This document shows positions 10,771 through 22,430 of a stretch of 64,000 bases of DNA, in pieces. The notes beneath the pieces are model-generated. The model saw only the letters and a program-made list of their open reading frames with translations, made no database searches and had not been told where the DNA came from. The translations under genes and the position numbers were made by a program. Within the stretch, counting starts at the first letter, position 1, and each line of letters opens with the position of its first letter. This DNA is from Peromyscus leucopus (taxonomy: Eukaryota > Chordata > Mammalia > Rodentia > Cricetidae). The stretch covers positions 58,723,660-58,787,659 of the forward strand of contig NC_051079.1 in assembly GCF_004664715.2 (NCBI RefSeq), written 5' to 3'.

Positions 10771-12750
10771 AAATTCACCATTACTGAGAGCTCTCTTATG
10801 ATCTCTAGCAAAGGATTGTAACGAACATAATTACTCTTATTTTTATATCTGCCCTCATTCCTTGGTAAAATGAAAAAACAAGATGTACCTAAAGAGAATC
10901 ATGATGTTGACAGTATACTTTTGTGATTCCAAGGGACCTAAAAGAAATCCGAAAGTCTGAGGCCAACCAGGTGCCATGTAACTACATCCTGGTGATGGGA
11001 GGCACTGTGTCCAAAGATGTACATTGGATCTTTCTACATCAAGAAAACATAGGCTGAATAAGTGCTCTAACTTACTCTAGGGATAAATTAATAATATGAA
11101 AAATTGTGAATACTTTATATCAATCAAAAAATTCTCCATTATCTGAAATGTGCTCAGAAATATGATGTAAGACAATATTTTTGATTATTCAACAGAATTT
11201 CTTTAAAAAACCCTCTAATTAGCTCTAATTAATTAACCCTCTAATTAGTTAGCTAGCTTGGCTTTATATCTTAGGAAATCATAGATTAAATGATCTTTTG
11301 TTTGACCTTATTACCTACAGTGTAATATCATAAAAGAGCCTAGGTAGTTTGACTTCAGTAAATTAGAGATTGCCAATATCTTCTGGTGTTTTATGATTTT
11401 AAATTTCTGCTCATGGGGCCTAATGACTATCTACAAGATAGAATGCAGCTTTGGAGCCCACAGTTTTCCTAGGATTCTTAAAAAGAATCATTGGTTAACA
11501 GGACCATCCATCAGTATTTGGAAGGGAGTCATTATATTCTTCCTATAATAGCTAAAATTTTATCATTAGTATCCATGTATCTAGGTAGTTGGGAAGAGAT
11601 TGTGTGTGTCAGTATGTGGGTGTACAAACGAAAGTGGTGAGAGAAGAAAAACAATAGAGATAAGCACAATCCTGAATCAAATGCCCAGATGTACCCCAAA
11701 ATGTGAATGGTACCCTATTCTAACACTCATGTGCTTGCTTCAGTATCTGAACCTGCATATACCAATATCAATGTTCTCGTTGCTGAAATGATGTTGAAAG
11801 CACTATGTATTTTTATTGGCTCAGAAGAAGAATTTAAAAGGAACAGTTGAGGAATCTGTGTGCTGGGTAATGCTCCAAGGGCTTACCTTTTGCTTTGCCC
11901 AGGGCCTGAAGAACAGGAGATTCCCCGAGATAATGAGATCATCCATCCTGCTCATTCCAGAGATGCTTGGTTTGTGTTTCAGGTGGTAGGGGATGGTTCA
12001 CAGGGATAAGAGAAGGATTGGCTCAGTGGGTTAGACATTTGCATGTGTTTCATTCAGAAATCTATAGTCTTCCTTTTTTCCTTTACTTCCTCATTTTTTG
12101 CTTATATTCCAGTTAATTTCTTTTAGCTCACTGCAGAATAGGGTCTTGTATATTGTATCTATGCAATACTTCTGCTACCTTCTGAGGCTAACAGAGCACT
12201 TTTGTGGGAAATAATTCCTTTTTGCCTATTCTCTGCCTCTCATGGATCAATAATGAGAAAAATTGGCAGCTTCCATGTTTCTATTGTGTCCATGTTAGCA
12301 TATAGTCTAATGATAAGCACATGATATGGAACTCATCCCTTGGATGCTTGAGCTTGTAGATCTTGACAAAACATAAACCAATTTCTCTCTGGACATGAGT
12401 GAAATCAGGCTTGGGAATGAGCAAACTCTATAATCTCCAGCACAGGAAGGGATCCAACTTGCCATAAAAAGAACCTGATATTGATCATGACAATAGATAT
12501 TAGAGTTTTTTAGCCCTTTGACCTAAATTGCAGTGACTTTAAGGTAATAAACCATTTTACGGTTATAAAACAGTATCTTTTATTTATGTTATATACAATA
12601 CCTTTAAAATAAGTTTCCCTATTTCGGGTTACTTTGCACAATTTAGGTTGATATGTGAAGTCAAGAGTCTCAATTGGTTCACAAAAGTTCTGACCAAGAT
12701 AGTATGAACTTATTCTTTTACTTTTTTTACATGCAACCATTATTTGTGTG
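10771..12750. other. Unassigned sequence
   Basis: About 2 kb of AT-rich DNA in which no repeat family, RNA gene or coding frame was recognised. A small cluster of TAATTA cores with a repeated ccctctaattag motif occurs at about 11211-11250. Confidence 0.4.
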
Positions 12751-12760
12751 TGGTCCTCTT

Positions 12761-12815
12761 GTTTTTTTTTTTTTTTTTTTTTTTTTTTTTGTTTTGTTTT
12801 GTTTGTTTGTTTGTT
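12761..12815. repeat. Poly-T and T/G-rich tract
   Basis: A run of about 29 T is followed by gttttgttttgtttg repeats. The Lys-rich and Phe-rich frames across it are artefacts. Confidence 0.9.
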
Positions 12816-12889
12816 TTTATAAGAAGGAAAAAGACACAAGAAAGGAGATTAAGAATTCAGAGAAAAGAGAGAAGATGTGGTTGCAAGAA

Positions 12890-13100
12890 AGCATTTCTGG
12901 ATCTCAAGAGATGGCTCTGGGATTATGCTGCGATTACAGAGTCTTGGTTAATTTCCTAGAACCCACATGGTAGCTCAGTCTGTAACTCTCCTTCCAGGGT
13001 ATCTGATGCCCTCTTCTGGCCTCTGTGGGCACTGCATGCCTATGGTTCACAGATACACATTCTGGCAAGTTACTGTACATGAAATGTACAAGTTACTTGA
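12890..13100 (+). mobile_element. B2-type SINE, plus strand, diverged
   Basis: The head (agagatggctctgggattatg) and the body (gaacccacatggtagctcag, then 'tgatgccctcttctggcctc', then 'gggcactgcatgcc') follow the order of a rodent B2 SINE. The poly-T/TTTTG tract just upstream and the GGAA-rich region just downstream may mark insertion edges. Confidence 0.8.
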
Positions 13101-13117
13101 AATGAAATGAAGTCTTA

Positions 13118-13236
13118 AAAAGGAAGGAAGGAAGGGAGGGAGGGAGAAAGGAAGGAAGGAGAATGGAAGGGAATGGAAGGGAAATAAAGGAAAGGAAAAG
13201 AAAAGAAAGCAAAGGAAAGGACAAAAGAAAAGAAAT
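13118..13236. repeat. GGAA/GAAA-rich low-complexity tract
   Basis: About 120 bases of almost pure purine made of GGAAGGAA, GGGAGGGA and AAAGGAAAGG units. The Pro/Phe/Ser reverse frame here is an artefact. Confidence 0.9.
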
Positions 13237-16200
13237 TTCGTTCTGAGAAGGTCTCTGGTGAGGCTAGTTCCTCCTTCAGTTTCCAAAGCTAAGTTCTGCT
13301 GTGATTTCAGCCCTAATGTCCCCGCAGAGCTTCCTTTCTAAACCTACTTGAGAATGCAGTAGTTTGTTTCTCAGAATGATTGTATGTATTCATTACCTCT
13401 AATTATGGAAAGTTCATCATCGCTATTTGCAAAGTAGATTTAAGCAGAAGCTTCACTAGGATTTGGCTCCTTGTTTGGTAGAAATGGCACCTGGCTCAGG
13501 AGGATTAAGGAAAATTCTTGTTATTTCACATTTGGGGAGGAATTCAGATGCAATTCACAGTGGGTCTGTGCAAGTTTTCTTATTTTCTTGTATGGAAAGC
13601 AAAGTATTCTCAAACTACTCATTGAATGTTTACTATTAAATACTCTGATTTCTTTTGGAGTAGTGATGACTCAGTACATTCTCAGGGAAAGATTGAGTTA
13701 GAGGAAGGAATTAGCTGACCTTCTCAATGTGAGAAATTCAATTGGTGGCACAATACATTCTCTAATTAGGGAAAATGCCAGAAAGGACTCCTAAGAGTCC
13801 TGTGTAAGTGGAAATTGTCCTCCTCTATGGATTATAAGAATCTCATTATAGAAACCATAGTAGAAACAAATGGGTCAGATGAAGTAAATTCCTTGGAAAC
13901 ATTTTCCTTCTTCTGGAAATTGGCCAGCCTCGTGATTTATGCCTGCTACTGAAACATGTCCTCTAAGAGCCCGGGCTAGGAGGATTAATGATGTAGGATG
14001 CTGCCACCATCTTCATCAGTGGATCTGGGGCTACTCAGGAGAGGGTAGTCTGAGGTCGGGCCTGTTGACATTGCCTCATCAGAGAGAGTGGACAGAATCC
14101 TCAGACATCACCTGAGAGACCTCAGCTGCTTTGTTTCCTGCCACTAGTTTGCCAGTTGTAAGTAATGCTGACTTCATTGTCCAAGGCCTCGTCTTCTTGG
14201 CAGTTGCTAGAGTATATCGGGCACAGAAGGATAGCTGAAGGGGGATGCCATCTATGTAGCTATAGGGCAATCATCTTTCGTACTATGGAGACTTTTCAGT
14301 GGTGGAGCTGTTTTGGAGGTCACCCATGCTCCTGTAGTTAAGCCTTCACCTATACATACCCTGTACATAAGCCAAATGAGCTCATTGGCTCACCAGCTAG
14401 ACTTGGGTGGAATTTTGCTTTCTTCCATCACGGGTGCCCTACCTGTGGTAAGTAGATGTTTGTTTTTGAGTCTTCATAAAATTTTTCATGAAACATCTTG
14501 GTTCATAAAGGACAGGAATTCTATTCAACCCTTCTTCTCTTTTCATCCCACATATGCCTATCATTAACTCTTGCCCCAGCTACATGGCATGGACAGGGAG
14601 AAAACAGGCCCTACACAGCTTCCTGATGACCCTTCTTTACACTCAAAGACTTGTGATGTGAGTATCGCATCACCTTCACTAATGGTAGCCTTGATGAGGA
14701 AATCCAATGCTCAGTCGTCAGGGACTGCAGGATGACAGTGATGAACAGTGGTGCACTTTACTTCCAGAACCCTGGAAGCATCACCTGACAATGACAACAT
14801 GTGTGCCCAAGCTCTTTGGGATGGACTCATTGCTTTAGTTTTGGAGTTTCTGCTCTCCTTCCCTGGTCCACCTCCAGCTGAGGTCTAAGCTGACTTTCCT
14901 TCCTTGTCCAGCTACTGTTCTCAAAGTTTTGCTATGGATTCAATTATGAATTTACATAGAACTATAATGGAGTCTCATTTCATGCCAGTCTTCCAGGTGA
15001 TTCTGTCAACATGCTGCCATGGCATTAAAGAAATCCTTTGAGCCTGGCAAATGCTTGCTGTATCCTTGTTTATCATATCCACAAGGGTAAATAAGGGGAG
15101 GTTAAAGTACTTGCTGTGGTATTTATCTTTGTGCCGAACGATGGAGGCAGATTAAAAAAAATTGCTCAGAAAATTGGGACAAAGGTTTTCTCAAAGCCAG
15201 GCATTATTACATTATTTACACTTCAAAGCCTAGGAAAGAGTTCTAGGGATCTGTAAGACTGCCTGTCTATCTCAATTTACTTTCTATGAAAACTCCCCTC
15301 ATCTTGGCAAAAACCTATATTTTCACCCCTGCCATGTGTGTGTCTTTAGGGGGAGGGATATCTATATTTTGGGGAGGCAGGGGACTAGAATTTGAAAAAT
15401 GTTTCTGAAGAGACAGAATCAGACCAATGTTAGACAGTAGTTTAGAACTGGGGCCTAGAGGTTCTGATTATACTTTGCAGCATTTTTACTTAAAAGATCA
15501 CACACAACGAGACAGAAATCATCAGGGTAATGAAGAGCCAAGGAAGTTGTTTCTCTTTCTGTGAAAGAGAAAGGGGCTGAAGACATGAATGATGAAACAG
15601 ACTGGTGGTCCTATCATCACCAGAAAAAATGGTGACAGAGACTCTCTGGGTCTCTGACTATTTCTGATTCTAGATTTTGTGATATGTCTGAGATTGCTGT
15701 ATATGAAGTAAATATTCTTAAAATGCAATCTTGTTGCTCAAGATGATTGGATTCATTTCTTCCTCTGTAACCCAGTATGTCCCAATGAAGGTTGTACCTC
15801 ATCTTCAGAACTTCCTTCCTTGTGTCCCCTCTGAATTCCGACAAAGTTTACTAAGCTGTGGTCTTTGTAATGAATGCTAATTTACTTTAATTTTAATTTT
15901 AATATAAGGATATTAAAATCACTTATTAAAAGTAAATACACTTTAATTTCCTTATGGAATTTCAATACCAATTAAAATATGCCTTGCTTCTTCATTGACA
16001 TGTAATTAGCCCTCATGGAAGAAACAGTAGCAGAGATCTAATGATCGAGGTGTTCCATCCTTCATCACAGTTTAGCTAATGTTTGCCTTGAAGACAAAAT
16101 ACTCTTGAGGTGGGAAAACACTGTTTCTACTTCTCCCTTATTATCTATTCTGGATAAAATGTCTATTGTAGTTATACTAAACTCTTTTAAGGTTCTTAAC

Positions 16201-16738
16201 ACTTGCTAACTTTCCAGAGCTGCAGAGACAACATGCAAAGAAAACAAATTCTCAAGGTTGAAGTAAATAAGCTGAGATAAATGGAAAAAGTCCTCTTGTC
16301 AAGTTGCAGAAGGGTGGAAAGAACATGTACAAAGGAAAATTTACTTGTGTGCAGGGATGTAGTTGCTCTGGACTCAAAGATGAGTCTGTGGGAGACTGGA
16401 GAATGTGTTAGACAGATAGAGGGCCATAGACACCACAGCCTGTGGATGTGCACATAACTTACGCTTAAAATTATTTCTGGGTTACTTATTTAGTTCAATG
16501 TAAATACTATAAAAACAGATGTTCTTATATTGTATTTTGATAATATTTAAAAAAAAATATTTGTACATTTTCAGGATAGGCACAATTCAAATTTTTTCTT
16601 TCCTGAATATTTCCAATCTGTTTTCATTAAATCCACAAATATGTAGACTATAAATACAAAGAGTCAACTATCTAATGCTCTCATTCATGTATGGATTTGT
16701 TTTGCAACAATGAAAAAAGATATCTACATCAGAAACTG
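13237..16738. other. Unassigned sequence
   Basis: A 3.5 kb interval in which no repeat could be named with confidence. The moderately GC-rich part at 13950-15050 carries short frames on both strands (14079-14270 minus, 14313-14567 plus) without recognisable domains. It may be an old retroelement or host DNA. The 15850-16000 part is very AT-rich. Confidence 0.35.
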
Positions 16739-19700
16739 TGTTAGTCAATGTCCTCTAGAAAAACAGAACTTATAGAAAGAATATATATCAGGATTTTTTT
16801 TAGAATGGCTTACTGGTTTGTGGGCCAAATATTTCAACAATGACTGTCTCCTGAAGGAAAAGTCCAAGGATCCAGTAATTACTGAAGCCATGAAGATGGA
16901 TGAATTAGGTGGTCTTCAATATACAACAGAACCCAGTAAAAGTAGGCCCCAACACTAGTGAGAAAATGAACTTGCCAGTGAAAATGAGAGCAAGCAGGCA
17001 AAGAACAAGGACTTCCTTCTTCTATGACATCCATACATGCCACAAGATGAGTCCTAATTTTAAGATATTGCCCAAATTTATGGTGAGTCTTCTCACCTAA
17101 ATTGATTCAATCAAGAAAAACCCCTCACTGGTATACCCAGACTCATGTGTTTTAGTTATTTTCAGATGCAGTCAAATTGGTATCCAAGGGTAGCCATTAT
17201 AAGTTCACCCCCTAATCAACTTGACACACAATCATATCTACTTATGTCTTACTAAATTTCCAAATAAAAGCAATAAACACATTGTACTTATGACTAATAT
17301 GACATAACTATCCCTCGCACAAACACAAATTCATTATGTGTCTTAGAATAAACAGCAATGCCCCATGAGAGAAATTCTTTTAATATCTAAAAACTTAAAT
17401 GGGATAACAACTGAAATTCTCCTAATTGATGTTATATTACATAATAAAAATGCGGTAAAGAAAACACAAGTAACTGCATAAACACATTCTTAAAAAATAT
17501 GACAGAAACATCCATATCAAGTATAAGCATTGTTTGTGCAACTGTTAAGGACAAAGTGTTGTCCTTTCCATGAAGGAAGTGGTACAATGTAAGTCAACCT
17601 GCCACTAGGTAACTACTGGTCACTGGAGACTGGTGCCATATTGAGGGCTCAGTGTTGGTCTGTACTATTGGCAGACCTGGCACTCAGAAGCAGCTGTAGT
17701 CATATCAGTCTTGGTGAGTAAAAGTCTATGCTGCTGAGCCCATGTATAACCTCCATATCTGCCACCATGGCCACTTTGTTCATGGGCTCATCTGGCAATT
17801 ACATAAATGGCTGGGAGAAAAGGCTGACTGCCCACAAAATAGGTCAGCTTATTTACTTGATTATTGAACTCTTCCTCTGCTAAAGTCACCTTTTGGTGAC
17901 TTCTCATAGGACAGAAGTATCTTCACAACCTTCAACTGTTTGAGAGATCTATCCACATAGTTCTTCCCCAGATGTCTTTCTCACCACTTTTCAAGTCAGA
18001 TTCTTTCCAAGTCCCTGACCATCCAGCCACTCCATTGGATACAGCCTATGAATCAGTGAACAATCACATTTAGCCATTTCCTTTCAAAAAAATGTTTGAC
18101 CAAATATAGTTTTCAAAATTCTGCCCAGTATGAAGATTCCCCTTCACCTGTGTCTTTTATGGTTGTCTGGGTAAAGGCTTGCAATACTACAGCTGTCAAC
18201 TTCTGAGTGGTACCTGCATAATATGCAGAACTATCAGTAAATTATGTCCTAGTCATTCCTTCCTCAGTCAAATAACCACAGGTCATCTACTATGAGGCTA
18301 TAGGTGCATGGTTGGCAGCAGACAGTATTGTAATAGAAGTAGAAACCATAAGTATTTGGGCAACTTCTTCATGTAACTTCAGGACCTGCTAAGGCCTGAT
18401 CATGTATATACCACTTGCATTTGATAACAGATTGAGTGTCCTACTTTATGGCTTTGTGGGTCAAAAATACTCAGCTCATGATGAGAAGCTCAGGTTGCAT
18501 TGTAACTTGGTGGCCCATTGTCAAACATTGTTTCCATTAATGCCCAACAGTGGGTCAAAAGCTGCCTCTCAAAGGGAGAAAATTTGTTTGCAGATGACAG
18601 TAGAGCCTTGCTTCAAAATCTCTAAGATTTCTCCTGTGACTCACTAATAGTGAGTGACCTTCCAAGAGCTCCAAACAGGATCCTTACTTGCCTCTGATGA
18701 CTCAAGTACCATCGTGTCTACTGGGTCATATGGTTCAAGTAGTAGAGTAGCATGCACAGCAGCCTGGATCTTTTGAAGAGACTTCTCTGGTTCCAGGCCC
18801 CATTCAAAGCTATCAGATTTCTGAAATACTTGATAATGGGCCAGAGTAACACATCCAAATGAGGAATATGCTTTCTCCAGAATCCAAATATGTCAACAAA
18901 ACATTGTGCTTTCGTGGTAGTGGGAAAGGCCAGATGCAATAATCTATTCTTAACCTTTGAAGGAATATCTCTGCATTCCCTGAACCACTAGCATCCTAAA
19001 AATTTCAAGATAGAAGGCCCTGAAGATTGGTTGGGTTTACTTCCTATGTTCTGATTTGTATATGTGTTAGAAGTCCAAAGTGGTTGCTCCCCCATACTCA
19101 CTTGATCCAATCAACATAATATTATCAATATAGTGGACTGTTGTGATATTTTGTGGAAGAGACAGATGATCAAGATCTCTTCAAATTAAGTTAATGATAC
19201 AGAGCTGAGGAGATAACATATATTTAAGGCAAAACTTTAAAGGTAAACTACTCCCCTTGATAATTGAAAGCAAATTCTTTCTGCTTAGTAGTCCTTATGT
19301 GCAGGTACTAAGAAAAGTGCATTGCTAGACTAATAGGTACGCACAATATATCAGGAGATATATTAATTTCCTCAGGTAAGGATACCACATCTGGCAAAGC
19401 AACTGCAATTGGAGTCTGTACTTGATTGAATTTTTGATAGTCAACTCCTGTCACTCTCTTTGGTCCATCTATCTGGCACTGGCCAGGTAGAAGAGTTAAA
19501 GGTAGATGTAGTGGAGACTACTAGTCCTACATCTTTCAAGTTCCTGATGGTGGCACTCATTTCTGTAGTTCCTCCTGGGATGTGATATTGTCTTTCAATT
19601 TACTATTTTTTCCTGATAGAGACAACTCCAATGACTTCTATTGACTTTTCCAATCATAATAGTCATCACCCCACCGATCAGGGAACCAATATGAGAACTC

Positions 19701-20735
19701 TGCTGACTTCTAAGTATATCTATCCCAGTTATAAATTCTGGCACTGGGGAAACAAATACAGGATAAGTTTGGGAACCCACAGGACCTACTGTGAGTTGGA
19801 CTTCAGTCAAAACTCCATTCATCACCTGACCTACATTAACCAGAAGGCCACAGTGTTTCTTTGGATTTCCTAGAATCAGCATCAGTTCAGAACCAAAATC
19901 CCATAGATCCCAGAAAGTTTGATTCTTCTCACTCCTGAGTATAGTTACCCTTGTACAAGGCCATTAGTCCCTCTGGGGAAAGGTGGGATTAAAAGAAAAC
20001 TAACAGCAAAACTCTTCCTCAGGAGGACCTGGCCTTCCCTTAGTTCAAGGTGTTTGGGGTCTGTAAAGTAGTTCAAGTCTGGACATTTGTTCACTGTCAA
20101 GGGGTCAAGATTCCCTATTGTTATAACCTAAAGTGGTCTCCCTTTCATCCTTTCATTTGTTTTAGGTTTTTTGTTTGTTTGTTTGTTTGTTTTGCTTGTA
20201 CAGATTAAACAAATATGCAGTGAGTTTCCTACCTATTTCATGCCTGGGAACACCATGGTTGACTAGCCAGTACCAAAGTTTCATGGGAGTCATGCTACCA
20301 TGACTTTGCTGCCCATATGGGTTAGATTGTTTTGGACATTGTTTTGCATGTGTTGTCCATTATGGTAAGTACAGTCACCTTGCCCTTGGTGATTTGGTGC
20401 TGCCACCCAGCCTCTGCCTGTTCAGGACCCAATTAAACCCATCACATTTATTTTTTTTTTAATTTTTCTATCACATTTAAGTCATACACCTGAGCACCAG
20501 TGTCTGTGACCCTAAGGTCTGGCAAAAAAAGGGGGCTACAACAAAGTTCTTTACATATTCTCATACCCTTCTCACCATTTGTCATTTTATAGGATTAGTG
20601 ATGGATGTATCTTCTGGATCTTCTTCCCACTTTAAATGATTCAATCAAGAAAAATCCCTCACAGGTGCATCCAGCTACTTAGGTTTTAGTTAATTCCAGA
20701 TATAGTCAAGTTGACAACCAAGAATAGCCATCATA
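16739..20735 (-). mobile_element. ERV-L (class III) provirus remnant, minus strand
   Basis: Pol remnants (17560-19905) lie between two LTR pieces of one family. A near-complete LTR is at 16739-17200 and a partial LTR at 20636-20735. Both contain a shared 100 base segment beginning GATTCAATCAAGAAAAA. In sense, the LTR starts with a 'TGATGGCTATTCTTGG'-like end and finishes near the reverse complement of GTCCTCTAGAAAAACAGAAC, the ends expected of MLT2/ERV-L-type LTRs. A purine stretch (agggggtgaac in sense) precedes the 3' LTR. At 4 kb it is internally deleted and no target duplication was found. Confidence 0.7.
17560..19905 (-). pseudogene. pol: Decayed ERV-L pol: protease, RT, RNase H, integrase start
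   Basis: Reading right to left on the minus strand, the protease is at about 19595-19905; its catalytic triplet region reads DFGS (19886-19900) where retroviral proteases have D-T/S-G. RT follows at about 19080-19594, with the palm motif read as YIDN (19121-19132) instead of YXDD. The RT thumb/connection is at 18718-18939 (FGFWRKHIPHL). RNase H begins near 18060 (FTDS). An integrase zinc-binding remnant at about 17660-17800 keeps both His (HEQSGH) and both Cys (ECQVC). Sequence ends soon after, before the integrase core. Frame changes and stops break it throughout, so it cannot be active. Confidence 0.8.
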
Positions 20736-20745
20736 GTAACTTAGT

Positions 20746-21419
20746 ATTGATTACTATAAAAATCAAATTGTGTTTTGTTATTTAATTGCTCTTTCTTTGT
20801 TGTCCACCTGGTAACTTATAAAATTGGAATGGTTTGTGAAGATTATAAGTGACCCTGCCTAGAAAAAAAAATACCAGTGCACCAATATCTCAGCTGAGAA
20901 ATGCCCTTACTTTACAGTTGTAAATTATATTTCATGCTTTCACCAGCTTACTTATGTTATCAGAGAGAACCAAAAATGGAATGTGAGATCAAACGTTCAG
21001 TTTGGGAAAAGTCAGATGTATCTTACAAATCTCAGGTTAGAAGCTTTGTTTATCATGCTGATGTCTCTTGAAGCTGATGCACAAAAGATCTTGTCCATCT
21101 TAATGGCCTCATATTTTCCAATCTTTAGAAAAAAAAAACATGCTAGCATGCTAAACTGGTGACACCATGTGTCATACACTTAAATACTCAATAGATTACA
21201 ACTAACCAACATTTCTAAGACTTCTTGTTTAATGTATGCTAAATAAGTGGTTTTGTACACTGTATAATATGCAGCTAAATATTATTAGTGCGGCTCTCAA
21301 ACATTATCAGAGAAGTTCCTTAGTACAGTGGATGACCATTAACTCAATAACCCACCCTGGGTAAAGCACAAGGGAAACTGTCTGTGGAGTGCTCAACCTT
21401 CAGTGGGTCATTTATATCA
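20746..21419. other. Unassigned sequence
   Basis: No feature recognised in this interval between the ERV-L remnant and an L1 end. Confidence 0.4.
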
Positions 21420-21895
21420 TACCTCTTTCCCACAGGGCTCAGGGACCATTGAGCAAGAGACACCAGAAAGAGCCAGAAGTAGGGGAGGACTGAAGCAAAT
21501 ATGACATGGGCACTGCATTCATGAACTTACAGTGTTTGTGGTTGCTTGCATAAGATATGAATGAGATCAAGTCAGTCCACATTCCAGTGAAGAATGGACA
21601 TCATGAGCTCCCACCCATAGCTAAGAAACTGTCCTACAGTAATTGACTTCTAAGTAAGGGAGAGTAATTTTTCTTCAAGACTGTGCCTCCAGTATATGGC
21701 CCTACAGCTAGGAATATATGGGTAGCAGATATTGTACTGGGTGGTTATAAAAAAAAAAAAAAGGGAGGATATAAACTTTGGAGGGGTTTGAAGAGTGGGG
21801 AGGTGGACTTAAGAGGAACTAGGGGGAAGAATATGGTAAAAATACATTGTGTGCATATACAAAATTCTAAATGAATTAATTAAAATATTGTATTT
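21420..21895 (+). mobile_element. L1 3' UTR end, plus strand
   Basis: The sequence has the order of an older rodent L1 3' UTR: 'gaaagagccagaag', 'gaggactgaagcaaat', 'gagctcccacccatagct', a G-rich block (aaaaaagggaggat..gtggggaggtgg, 21740-21830) and an A-rich end with tgaattaattaaaatatt. No ORF2 remains attached. The Lys/Gly frame at 21683-21874 is an artefact. Confidence 0.75.
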
Positions 21896-22222
21896 AGAAA
21901 AACAAAAATGAAATGGGCCAATTTCAAGTTGGAATTTTAAGTCCAGGGAAATCAGAAAGGATACTATACCAGGCAGGATTCAATTGGAGTAAAAAGATTA
22001 GCAGGCAATATCTATTAAGAGATGTATTTCAAGGAATTCACCTACATGGTTATAAGTTCCAATCTTTCAAGTTTAAAGTCTATAGGACTCAAATACTTCC
22101 AAACACAGAATGAGGTTGTTGACATGGGTTAGGGATTCTAACTACATATGAATTTTTACCTCTTCAAGGATGTCTCAGTTCTACCTTTTATTTAAAACTT
22201 AAAAAATTATATATATACACAT

Positions 22223-22224
<2 letters not shown>

Positions 22225-22270
<46 letters not shown>
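22225..22270. repeat. (GT)n microsatellite
   Basis: About 23 GT units follow an ATATATACACATAC lead. It probably grew from the tail of the adjoining minus-strand SINE. Confidence 0.95.
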
Positions 22271-22272
<2 letters not shown>

Positions 22273-22430
22273 ATGTGTACTTATATGCCGTGGCACATGT
22301 GTGGAGCTCAGAAGTGTACTTGGGGGAATTGGTTCTCTTCTTCCACCATGAAGGTCACAGGAATTGATCTCAAGTTTTCAGGTTTTGTGGCAAGTGTCTT
22401 TATCTACTGAGCCATCTGACCAGCATCTCA
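22271..22430 (-). mobile_element. B3-type SINE, minus strand
   Basis: In plus orientation, gccgtggcacatgtgtggagctcagaag is followed by a 'ttctcttcttccaccatg' segment and ends with ctactgagccatctgaccagc, the reversed tRNA-like head of a B3-type SINE. Confidence 0.75.

Noticed and set aside
11211..11250. Cluster of TAATTA homeodomain cores
   Set aside because: Such cores are frequent by chance in AT-rich DNA, and no conserved context was seen.
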